Source: Candidatus Moranbacteria bacterium UBA2206
GTDB taxonomy: Bacteria > Patescibacteriota > Minisyncoccia > Moranbacterales > UBA2206
DNA: 54,122 nt
Assembly: GCA_002328565.1 (NCBI GenBank)
Contig: DCUU01000056.1
Location: 1 to 54,122, forward strand
Direction of reading: 5' to 3'
Both the position numbers and the translations under genes were made by a program. Positions 7,955 to 14,635 of this stretch are shown in pieces. Position 1 is the first letter of the stretch; each line of letters starts with the position of its first letter. A model generated the notes under the pieces. The model saw only the letters and a list, made by a program, of their open reading frames with translations. It searched no databases and was not told the origin of the DNA.

Positions 7955-8000
7955 AGAAAATAAAAAGAGCCTCATCGCAATGGTTCTGCGGTGAGACTCT
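7955..8000 (-). terminator. Intrinsic terminator of the receiver-protein pair
   Basis: A 13-bp stem (GAGTCTCACCGCA / TGCGATGAGGCTC) on the minus strand is followed by a U run, just past the receiver gene. Confidence 0.8.
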
Positions 8001-8017
8001 TTCTTTTTTCTGATTTT

Positions 8018-8389
8018 TTATCTTGACCTTGGTGGAAATAATTCATCCACTGCCATCTGTATCTCACTAACGCCCACAGGTTTTGATAAAAAAATATTAC
8101 AACCATTAGAATCACAATCTTTTTTGTTATCAAGACCTGACATGCATATGGTTTTAATGTTCGGCTTTTTTTCTTTTATTATTTTTATCAATTCCGCTCC
8201 ATTCATTCGAGGCATGTTAAAATCAGTAAAAAGCAAATCGATTTTTGGATTTATTTTATCTACAATTTCCACGGCAACTTGCGGATCTGGAAATGCAAGA
8301 ACTTCCCAGCCCATTGCAGATAAAATCCTTGTCGTTACTGTCAGGACTTGTTCGTTATCATCAACCAGCATCACCTTTTTTTTACTCAT
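8018..8389 (-). CDS. Stand-alone response regulator receiver
   Basis: This 123-residue protein is a single REC domain. It shows the acidic pair D10-D11, phospho-acceptor D56 (LFTDFNMP), the serine/threonine position S84 and K103 (LSKP). There is no output domain, so it presumably acts by protein contacts, as CheY-like proteins do. Its start follows the stop of the upstream gene by 2 nt, indicating translational coupling. No histidine kinase is in the window. Confidence 0.92.
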   Translation of the reverse strand: MSKKKVMLVDDNEQVLTVTTRILSAMGWEVLAFPDPQVAVEIVDKINPKIDLLFTDFNMPRMNGAELIKIIKEKKPNIKTICMSGLDNKKDCDSNGCNIFLSKPVGVSEIQMAVDELFPPRSR

Positions 8390-8391
8390 TT

Positions 8392-8667
8392 TTACATTCC
8401 TTTTTTTGAAAGTTTTTGCTCTTCTGATGTTTTGCTCAACATTCCAATAATGGACGACTGCGGAGAAATATTTCCCAGCCTCGGAATAAAATCACCCACC
8501 ATCTTTAAATCCACCACCAAAAAATGTGGTTTAGGATCTTCAACTAAAAGCCACGCCATCGCCTCCGCAACATCAAAAAAACATTTCACATCTTCTTTCA
8601 ACTTAAAATGTTTTTTTGCTTCATTCTCAGCTTCAGCGTCCTTGCAAATAAGTAGCGCCTTCATCAT
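8392..8667 (-). CDS. Degenerate receiver-like small protein
   Basis: The 91-residue protein has the beta-alpha rhythm of a receiver domain (ALLICKDAEAENEAKKHF, then HFLVVDLKMV with D53). It lacks the full acidic pocket and ends early. An exceptionally strong AAGGAGGAGG Shine-Dalgarno precedes two adjacent ATGs. It is co-transcribed with the intact receiver gene 2 nt downstream, so it may be a partner, decoy or pseudo-receiver. Assignment to the REC fold is by pattern only. Confidence 0.55.
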   Translation of the reverse strand: MMKALLICKDAEAENEAKKHFKLKEDVKCFFDVAEAMAWLLVEDPKPHFLVVDLKMVGDFIPRLGNISPQSSIIGMLSKTSEEQKLSKKGM

Positions 8668-8710
8668 CTTTCCTCCTCCTTAAGGGTTTAGCTGATGTTA
8701 ATATCAAATC

Positions 8711-8759
8711 AGGACTCACGCATCTAATGACAAAAAATATCACCAAATGCGTAAGTCCT
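8711..8759. repeat. Short inverted repeat, AGGACTTACGC family
   Basis: AGGACTCACGCAT is answered by ATGCGTAAGTCCT across a 49-bp stretch. Larger elements with the same ends lie at 42926-43075 and 44111-44251. Confidence 0.6.
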
Positions 8760-8777
8760 TTTGAATCATTAAATTGT

Positions 8778-8812
8778 CAAAAAACAACAAAAGCCTATGT
8801 TTCTAAGCTTTT
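8778..8812 (-). terminator. Intrinsic terminator, distal of two after the surface-protein gene
   Basis: AAAAGCTTA/TAGGCTTTT stem followed by a U-rich tract on the minus strand. Confidence 0.6.
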
Positions 8813-8840
8813 GTATATTCTGGCATATTTTAAAATTTTA

Positions 8841-8871
8841 GTCAAACAAAAACCCCATTTGTGGAGTTTTT
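8841..8871 (-). terminator. Intrinsic terminator of the giant surface-protein gene
   Basis: AAAAACTCC/GGGGTTTTT stem on the minus strand, about 25 nt after the stop codon, followed by a T-rich tail. Confidence 0.65.
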
Positions 8872-8896
8872 GTTTTTTATGAGTCTGAATTGATTC

Positions 8897-11800
8897 CTAT
8901 TTAATTTCAGATTTTTGAATAGTTTTTTTCTTAGTAAAATAGAAAATAGCATAAATTACTCCACTTCCAAGCACTGCTGTCCAGGGAAGCCATTTGTAAA
9001 ATCGGCATACTTCATAGGAATACCAGATAAACAGAATCACAGCCAATTCTATCACTTGAGATACCCATGGAAGATTCTTTCCTTCCTTGAATTTATTAAA
9101 AGTAGAGAAGCTAAATATTCCTGTGTATGCAAGTAGCATTAGAATCCACACCCACAAAGGCCACTCGCTACATTTGTTTTCTGTGCCAGCTACTTCTGGA
9201 TTGGATTGCACACCTTCAACTTGTCCGTCAAGACCATTATCCTGATTAGAATTTTCTTGTGTTTCTTGATTGACCTGATTTGTCACACCGGGAATTATCC
9301 TACTAGCTAAAGTCATATTTATTCCATCATCATCGTCATCGTCATCATTATCTTCATTTCGAGAATAATCATTATAGTATGTGCAAGTAATATCAGAACC
9401 CGCCAATAAATTAATTGTCACTGCTTTTTTATTCTTCATAAAAGTTGCAAGACCAGTCGAATCCACGCAATCAAGACGTTTAAAGGACCAATGATCACTA
9501 TCGTAGCGTCCTTCGGAAATATTATATGTTCCAGGAATTAGATAGTTACTCGTCCATATTCCATTTTGACCTAAATTAAATGCCCCTGCAAAATCAGACG
9601 TAAAAGGAAATATCCTACTTGTATTACGTTCAGTAGTTTTGATTATTTTTATTTTTCCCATCTGTTGACTACCAAAATTATATTCTGGTCCGCTAACATA
9701 ATTTTGCGATTCCTGAAATCCATAGGAATTTCCGTCGGGAAGATTTATCGTGTAGCAACTCGATTCACTTGGAAAAGTTTGTCGCCAACCGGTTTGTTGC
9801 GTTTCACAAACTTTATATTCTCCTGGGATAAGATCTTCAAACCAATACCAACCGAAATGTTCCTGCTCGCCAGAAGTATCCATCTTTTGAATTGGCTCAC
9901 TATTATAATCTTCGCCATTTCGTTGATATAAATTTATTGTCCAGCCAGAAAGAAAAATCTCTGTTTCATCTTTTGCCCCATCACCATTACTATCATTCCA
10001 TTTGACTCCGTGAATTGAGCTAAGCGTCACTGGGCACATCTGTGTATTACAAGTTTGAACACTTTCTCCCTCACATCCTAATCCGCCAAAAGCTGGCGCT
10101 GGATTATCACAAGTTCGAGTTTGCGTTCCACCTCCACAAACAGCAGAACATTCACTCCAGTCTGACCAAGCACCATCTATGGATGTTGGCATCATACAAC
10201 CGTTATCCAATATATCCTGTCCGGTTATTCCCTCTTCAAAATAATAATCTAAATTTTTTCCTGGATAATTTTCGCCATCACCATAACTAAAGGCTGGAAT
10301 AATATCCGCATCATGACCATCATGACCTCCTGCGGTTGAATTTTTATTAACATTAAGCTTATTCCATGAATCTTGCCCTATTGTATGGCACATATCTATT
10401 TTTTCTTCTACCGGACATTCTTGGATATTACAAGATTGAGTATCATCCCCTTCACATTCAGCTCCACCAAAAGCTGGAGCAGGATTGGTGCAGGTTCGAG
10501 TTTGTATTCCTCCTCCACAAGTTACAGAACATTCGCCCCAATCTGACCAACCCCCGTCAACAGGCAAAGGCAAAACACTTTCGCAAACATCACCTATTCC
10601 ATTGCTATTAGAATCTGCCTGATTTGCATTAGAAACTATAAGACAATTATCACAAGCATCGCCCACTTCGTCGCCATCAACATCTGATTGGCTTGAATTA
10701 GCTACTAAAGGGCAATTATCTTCATCATCTTCAATTCCATCATCATCAGCATCAGTGTCTTCAACAGAAACATTCACCACATTACTATTGCAATCATTAT
10801 CATTCTCATTTGATTCATCAATCTTTCCATCGCTACCTTCAGAATCAACTTTACATATTTTTCCTTCGACAGGATTTGTAAATGTCCCTTCCGCTGTTGG
10901 ATGGGCTGTCACTGATACGTCAAAATAACTACCCACTGGCATATTGACATCATTAATTGCCTTACATTTAAGATCCTGATTAGATGCCCCTCCACCCGCA
11001 CCATTTACGTCACATTCAATATTTCCTATCACGCCTGCCGATTTCACAACTGATACATTACTATAATTATCCATATCATCGCTAGGCATTTCGTCCTTTA
11101 ATATTTCATTATTATTTTTGAAGTTTGCAGTAGCATCACCAATATTAGAAACTCGAATTGTCCAAACGAATGAATCTCCGAGTGTCACACTCCCTCCTGC
11201 ATTATTAGTTTTGGTTACAATTAAGTTAGGTCTTGGCAACGCTGTTACATTGAAAGTATCCCTTGCTAAAAAGATCTTATTTCCATTACAGTTATTATCC
11301 TCATATTGATACAACTCTGTCGTCCAAGTGCCAAGAGGCGCATCAAGGGCGAGTGGATCGGTTTTTCTAATTTCATGATCATTATTTCGATTATCACAAT
11401 TAGATGTATATTCACGCGTTGCTAAAGGATCATTTACGATAATTTCATACACTTTATTACTAGAAGAAAGCTCCCCTGCTTTTATATAAACCGTATTCCC
11501 CTGAACGTAAGAAGGCTTATCAGTCATATAATTACTAGCATAAGTTGCTATAAAAATCGTAAAATGATCCAGATTTACTGAAACTTTTCTATCTTCGATT
11601 TTTGTGTCATCTTCAGAAACTGTTTTTGCTTCATCTAGTTGTGATTTTTCCTCCGCATATTTAATTTGCACATTATCTTGACCCTCTGGTTTTGGAAGAG
11701 TTAGATCATATTCAAAGGTTCCGTCCGCCATATCAGAAGTAATGTCATAAGCTTTATTGGAAAGTGCACCAAGAATTTTGATTTGCTCATCAGTCAATGT

Positions 11801-12424
11801 TATTTCTTCCATCGAAAGTTTTCCCGAATTTTCAGGTAATTTTGTGAAAGTAACACTCACTTCTCCATTTTGCGGAGCGACATATTTTTCATTAAGTCTC
11901 ACATTTTCGGTGGTTGTTTCTTTGTCGCCATCTTTCGACCAGATATCCTTTTTCAATTCCTCGTCTTTTGCGTCATTATCAGAACCTTCTTCTGTTATAG
12001 TTTCCTTTTTTGGCGCAACAATTGATGCCGCCTCAGGAGTAATTTGTCCTTCACCTGTGATTTCAATTGTTTGAGTATCGACAGTTTCTGTTAATGGAAC
12101 AATATTTTCTTCTACTGCCGGAATTGATTCTTCAGCTGGAGTAACAGCTTTTACTTTTGGGTCTTCTTTTGGCTCTGGAGTTGATTCCTTAGCTACCTCC
12201 GCCTTAGGCTCTTCTTTTACTTCTTCCTTTATTTCTTCTTTCGATTCTTCTTTTGAATCATCAGAAATAGAAACAACTTCTTCGCTTGCTTCATCAGCTG
12301 CAATAGCCCGAAGAACTCCTGGGGCGCTCACGGGTTGCAAAACCATCATCATCACCACAAAAGAATAGAGAATTTTTTCTGCTACTCTTTTCGATTTCTT
12401 CGCGATCTTTTTTATAATTTTCAT
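8897..12424 (-). CDS. Giant multidomain surface protein with TSP type 1 and type 3 repeats and a SdrD-B-like domain
   Basis: This 1175-residue protein has a long signal peptide, then an acidic Glu/Lys/Pro-rich stretch (about residues 50-110). A CARDB/DUF11-like domain follows near residue 396 (LIVTKTNNAGGSVTLGD). Thrombospondin type 3 calcium repeats occupy about 555-612 (DADDDGIEDDEDNCP). Two TSP type 1 repeats lie near 623-669 and 749-795 (WSDWGECSVTCGGG and WSDWSECSAVCGGG). A SdrD-B-like beta domain starts near 805 (GVKWNDSNGDGAKDETE). A poly-Asp run precedes two to three C-terminal membrane segments (about 1085-1170). It is likely a calcium-stiffened stalk anchored in the membrane and used in contact with other cells. 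The eukaryote-like WSxW/CSxTC repeats are unusual for a small bacterium. Confidence 0.85.
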   Translation of the reverse strand: MKIIKKIAKKSKRVAEKILYSFVVMMMVLQPVSAPGVLRAIAADEASEEVVSISDDSKEESKEEIKEEVKEEPKAEVAKESTPEPKEDPKVKAVTPAEESIPAVEENIVPLTETVDTQTIEITGEGQITPEAASIVAPKKETITEEGSDNDAKDEELKKDIWSKDGDKETTTENVRLNEKYVAPQNGEVSVTFTKLPENSGKLSMEEITLTDEQIKILGALSNKAYDITSDMADGTFEYDLTLPKPEGQDNVQIKYAEEKSQLDEAKTVSEDDTKIEDRKVSVNLDHFTIFIATYASNYMTDKPSYVQGNTVYIKAGELSSSNKVYEIIVNDPLATREYTSNCDNRNNDHEIRKTDPLALDAPLGTWTTELYQYEDNNCNGNKIFLARDTFNVTALPRPNLIVTKTNNAGGSVTLGDSFVWTIRVSNIGDATANFKNNNEILKDEMPSDDMDNYSNVSVVKSAGVIGNIECDVNGAGGGASNQDLKCKAINDVNMPVGSYFDVSVTAHPTAEGTFTNPVEGKICKVDSEGSDGKIDESNENDNDCNSNVVNVSVEDTDADDDGIEDDEDNCPLVANSSQSDVDGDEVGDACDNCLIVSNANQADSNSNGIGDVCESVLPLPVDGGWSDWGECSVTCGGGIQTRTCTNPAPAFGGAECEGDDTQSCNIQECPVEEKIDMCHTIGQDSWNKLNVNKNSTAGGHDGHDADIIPAFSYGDGENYPGKNLDYYFEEGITGQDILDNGCMMPTSIDGAWSDWSECSAVCGGGTQTRTCDNPAPAFGGLGCEGESVQTCNTQMCPVTLSSIHGVKWNDSNGDGAKDETEIFLSGWTINLYQRNGEDYNSEPIQKMDTSGEQEHFGWYWFEDLIPGEYKVCETQQTGWRQTFPSESSCYTINLPDGNSYGFQESQNYVSGPEYNFGSQQMGKIKIIKTTERNTSRIFPFTSDFAGAFNLGQNGIWTSNYLIPGTYNISEGRYDSDHWSFKRLDCVDSTGLATFMKNKKAVTINLLAGSDITCTYYNDYSRNEDNDDDDDDDGINMTLASRIIPGVTNQVNQETQENSNQDNGLDGQVEGVQSNPEVAGTENKCSEWPLWVWILMLLAYTGIFSFSTFNKFKEGKNLPWVSQVIELAVILFIWYSYEVCRFYKWLPWTAVLGSGVIYAIFYFTKKKTIQKSEIK

Positions 12425-12452
12425 AAGCTCAAATTAAAAATAATTTATTTAT

Positions 12453-12511
12453 CAAAACAAAAAACAACCAAAACTGACTGCCTTTAAAAAGGCAACACGC
12501 TCTAGTTGTTT
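12453..12511 (-). terminator. Terminator-like hairpin in the 5' leader of the surface-protein gene
   Basis: On the minus strand AACAAC pairs with GTTGTT and GUUGCCUUU pairs with AAAGGCAGU, followed directly by TTTTTTG. It lies between a likely promoter region (about 12540-12600) and the ATG at 12424, so it could act as an attenuator. ACAACTAG occurs twice just upstream (about 12502-12509 and 12533-12540), offering an alternative pairing partner. No known riboswitch consensus is recognised. Confidence 0.5.
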
Positions 12512-12663
12512 TTCGACAGCTAAAATTCTCTTACTAGTTGTGTCCATTTCACCCGCATTTAAAACACTTTGACAGATTTAATTTACTATATACATAAAAA
12601 TTTGTCCAGTGTTTTGCCCCTGTTGACAAAGGAAAAATTTGTGGTTTCATAATCTTAACTCCA

Positions 12664-12688
12664 TCAAAAAAACCACCCAGCTGGTGGA
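12664..12688 (-). terminator. Intrinsic terminator downstream of the CAP-protein region
   Basis: CCACC/GGGTGG stem with an AGCT centre and seven or more U residues on the minus strand. Between here and 12780 lie T-rich sequence and a TCCCGAT/ATCGGGA palindrome but no gene. Confidence 0.6.
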
Positions 12689-12780
12689 ATTTTTTGTTTT
12701 TGTTTTTGTTTCCCGATCTATCGGGACAAGGCAAGGAATCTAGCCTTTCTTTTTTTAGGCTTTTTCGGCCTTTTTTTTGT

Positions 12781-12887
12781 CCCCCACCACTTTTAGCTTT
12801 AAAAATTTTTTCAAAAAAATTAGCTTCAAGTTAGTTTATAGCTTTGTTTAATTTATACAGAAAAACAAAAGCTGAAAGTGGTGGGGG
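12781..12887. mobile_element. 107-bp TIR element, CCCCCACCACTTTTAGC family
   Basis: CCCCCACCACTTTTAGCTTT at the left end is matched by AAAGCTGAAAGTGGTGGGGG at the right end. The centre is A/T-rich and non-coding. A single copy lies in this window. Confidence 0.55.
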
Positions 12888-12916
12888 AAAAATATTAAAT
12901 TGTTTTTTATCTATTT

Positions 12917-13013
12917 ACCCTATGGAATAATATTATTTAAAACTCCAATCATATTTTAAAGTTAGGGCTAACCTATGGTTTTGAGAATATTCTAAGTCCG
13001 TATTCCATAGGGT
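12917..13013. mobile_element. 97-bp TIR element, ACCCT family, overlapping the CAP gene end
   Basis: ACCCTATGGAATA at the left is answered by TATTCCATAGGGT at the right. The right end lies inside the reading frame of the CAP protein and supplies its last codons (SPYGIRT) and stop. The ACCCT...AGGGT ends and the flanking TTT/GAA bases are shared with elements at 33088 and 44699. Confidence 0.65.
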
Positions 13014-13810
13014 GAATTTCTCTTCATTCCGTGAGCCACATATATTTTGTCGCAAGCTACGGCTAAAAAAGCAATTGGCAAGAGTACCAGTGAACTCAGA
13101 AACAAAACAGTCGCAACTATAGATGCAAAGTTAGACACGCCTGGCCAAATTTTTGCTGGATCTATCTTAGAGTCATTGTTTATCAAATTAGATTTGACCG
13201 GCGTCTCATTTTTTATCGACAAAACTTGTGGCAAAATTCCACTTCCCTGTTTCAATAAATTTGTACTTTTTTGCATTATGGAATTCTCTCCTTCTTTCAT
13301 CAATCCCACTGCGTCAACTCTTGTTCCAAATTCTTGCACTGTAATAAGTGACATTTCCCCGTCTATCTCTCCAGCACCAAACGCCACACCGATTTCTTTG
13401 TAATCAGAATTCAAAATATTCTTTCGGTGCGTTGGACTATTCATCCAAGCTTTTTGTTGTTCTTCAGCGCTGGCATAATTGATAGCTAAATTTTCTCCGG
13501 CAAATTGATAGTCATAATTTTCGAGTGAGAACCAATGCCACGGGGTTTTCCCCTTTGGCGAAGTATGCGCGAAATAATGATTTTCAATCATATCATTGAG
13601 TTTTTCATTAGCCACCTTAGAAAGTACTTCGCTTTGACTCAAGGGAGCCAAGCCTTCTTTCTCTCGAGCGATGTTAACTAATTGAATAACTTTTCCAGGG
13701 TTGATCTCGCTCGCCATTATCGGCACAGCAAAAATGAAAAACATAATCGCAATTGCAACTGTTTCCATGAAAAACTCTTCTATTAATTTGATTTTTAGTC
13801 TCTTAATCAT
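12992..13810 (-). CDS. CAP/SCP-domain secreted protein with C-terminal membrane segment
   Basis: The 272-residue protein has a hydrophobic N-terminal segment (residues 15-33). It then has a CAP (PR-1/SCP, YkwD-like) domain with VNIAREKEGLAPL, the histidine segment NHYFAHTSPKGKTP, GENLA and SPTHRKNIL, which together form the conserved cavity. A second membrane segment lies near residues 228-252. Bacterial CAP proteins are secreted and often linked to the cell wall, with largely unknown activity. The start may be the inner ATG at residue 15. The C-terminus is encoded by a mobile inverted-repeat element. Confidence 0.85.
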   Translation of the reverse strand: MIKRLKIKLIEEFFMETVAIAIMFFIFAVPIMASEINPGKVIQLVNIAREKEGLAPLSQSEVLSKVANEKLNDMIENHYFAHTSPKGKTPWHWFSLENYDYQFAGENLAINYASAEEQQKAWMNSPTHRKNILNSDYKEIGVAFGAGEIDGEMSLITVQEFGTRVDAVGLMKEGENSIMQKSTNLLKQGSGILPQVLSIKNETPVKSNLINNDSKIDPAKIWPGVSNFASIVATVLFLSSLVLLPIAFLAVACDKIYVAHGMKRNSPYGIRT

Positions 13811-13817
13811 AATAGTA

Positions 13818-13904
13818 TTTACGAAAATACAAATTAAGCGAAATTACGAATTCGTACTTTAGTTAGATTCGCTTGCCTGCCGATGAGGCAGGTAGTTCGT
13901 AAAT
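13818..13904. repeat. TTACGAATTCGTACTTT-type repeat, copy 1
   Basis: Shares AAATTACGAATTCGTACTTT and flanking TTTACGAA...ATAC blocks with 24609-24676. A CCTGCCTGCCGATGAGGCAGG palindrome is nested within it. Confidence 0.55.
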
Positions 13905-13965
13905 AAAAAAATCCGGGCTTTTCACCCGGCTTTCAATGCTTTTGTGGCTTTCCTTAGCCACTTAC
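13905..13965 (-). ncRNA. Putative ~60-nt small RNA
   Basis: A consensus-like promoter (TTGCCA, 17 nt, TATAAT) fires into a very short unit. The unit contains a GTGGCTAAGGAAAGCCAC hairpin and then an intrinsic terminator (CCGGGTGAAAAGCCCGG followed by seven U). No start codon with a Shine-Dalgarno is present. The unit lies directly after the terminator of the ileS operon and before a repeat block. No known RNA family is recognised. Confidence 0.55.
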
Positions 13966-13971
13966 ATAACC

Positions 13972-14000
13972 ATTATAGCAGACTTTTGCCCTTTTGGCAA
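13972..14000 (-). promoter_or_regulatory. Promoter of the putative small RNA
   Basis: TTGCCA at 13995-14000 and TATAAT at 13972-13977 on the minus strand with an exact 17-nt spacer. It partly underlies the terminator region of the upstream operon. Confidence 0.7.
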
Positions 14001-14004
14001 GCGC

Positions 14005-14160
14005 TCAAAAAAAACAACGGCGGTTTGCGAGAGATTCGCGAAACCGCCGGTAAAGATTATTGTTCATTTTTTCTCCTCCTAATATATAAGGGAGAAAAAC
14101 TATGCCGTATAGAACTAACACGGCTATGATGGCCACTATTGCGACAATCCATTGAAACAC
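14005..14160 (-). CDS. Possible 51-residue single-span membrane protein
   Basis: A GTG at 14160, 12 nt after the preceding stop and behind GGGGGT, opens a frame whose first 27 residues are a clear membrane helix (WIVAIVAIIAVLVLYGIVFL), followed by a basic tail. An internal ATG at residue 32 has its own AGGAGG and could start a 20-residue product. The tail overlaps the operon terminator hairpin, which is odd. It would be the third consecutive small membrane protein after ileS. Reality is uncertain because of the GTG start and terminator overlap. Confidence 0.4.
   Translation of the reverse strand: MFQWIVAIVAIIAVLVLYGIVFLPYILGGEKMNNNLYRRFRESLANRRCFF
14007..14049 (-). terminator. Intrinsic terminator of the T-box/ileS operon
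   Basis: A long CGGCGGTTTCGCGA/TCGCAAACCGCCG stem on the minus strand is followed by TTGTTTTTTTT. Confidence 0.8.
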
Positions 14161-14172
14161 GATACCCCCGAA

Positions 14173-14361
14173 TCATCCGAGTCGCCTGTCGTTGTAATAT
14201 ATGTCAACTAATCCTGTTCCGAAAAAAAATAATCCCGCTGCAACAACAAACAAGGAAAAAAATATTACACCGTCTGTTGCTCCAGTCGACGGATTGGTTT
14301 TGAAAAAAACTACACCCGCCGACAAAAGCCACAGAACTATACCAATAATAATTCTCTTCAT
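14173..14361 (-). CDS. Small two-span membrane protein B
   Basis: The 62-residue product has two hydrophobic segments (IIIGIVLWLLSAGVVFF and FFSLFVVAAGLFFFG). I chose the second of two adjacent ATGs because AAGGAGG lies 6 nt before it; the longer frame reading from 14433 has no such site and overlaps the previous gene. It resembles small membrane protein A just upstream in start (MKRII / MKKII), length and layout, so the two are probably paralogues. The function is unknown. It shares an operon with ileS. Confidence 0.65.
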   Translation of the reverse strand: MKRIIIGIVLWLLSAGVVFFKTNPSTGATDGVIFFSLFVVAAGLFFFGTGLVDIYYNDRRLG

Positions 14362-14386
14362 CATCGACCTCCTTGCTGGATTATTT

Positions 14387-14620
14387 TTAACCCCAATTTC
14401 CAATATCTCCCCTATATTCATCTTCGTCTTCATTTTCTTTTTTAATTTTTTCGAGATCTCCCTTATCTCGAAAAATGAAATTGGTTATACTTTTTGAAAC
14501 AAAAAACAAACTCGCACCAATAAAAAATAATGAGAAATTATGCAGTACGCCTGGCAAAGTTTTGTTGTGGAAAATAATCGATAATGCCAGGAAAACTACA
14601 CTCGCTATTATTTTCTTCAT
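14387..14620 (-). CDS. Small two-span membrane protein A
   Basis: The 77-residue product starts with MKKIIASVVFLALSIIF and has a second span (LFFIGASLFFVSKSI), then a highly charged tail rich in Lys, Glu and Asp. AAGGAGAAGG lies just before the ATG. It begins 15 nt after the ileS stop codon, so it is almost certainly co-transcribed with ileS. No family is recognised; it is probably a paralogue of protein B. Confidence 0.65.
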   Translation of the reverse strand: MKKIIASVVFLALSIIFHNKTLPGVLHNFSLFFIGASLFFVSKSITNFIFRDKGDLEKIKKENEDEDEYRGDIGNWG

Positions 14621-14635
14621 CGTTCCTTCTCCTTG

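Noticed and set aside
12425..12600. c-di-GMP or preQ1 riboswitch upstream of the surface protein
   Set aside because: A terminator-like hairpin is present, but none of the conserved cores of those riboswitches can be found.
12549..12734. A 61-residue minus-strand ORF
   Set aside because: It runs through an intrinsic terminator and a TCCCGAT palindrome, and its composition is low-complexity.
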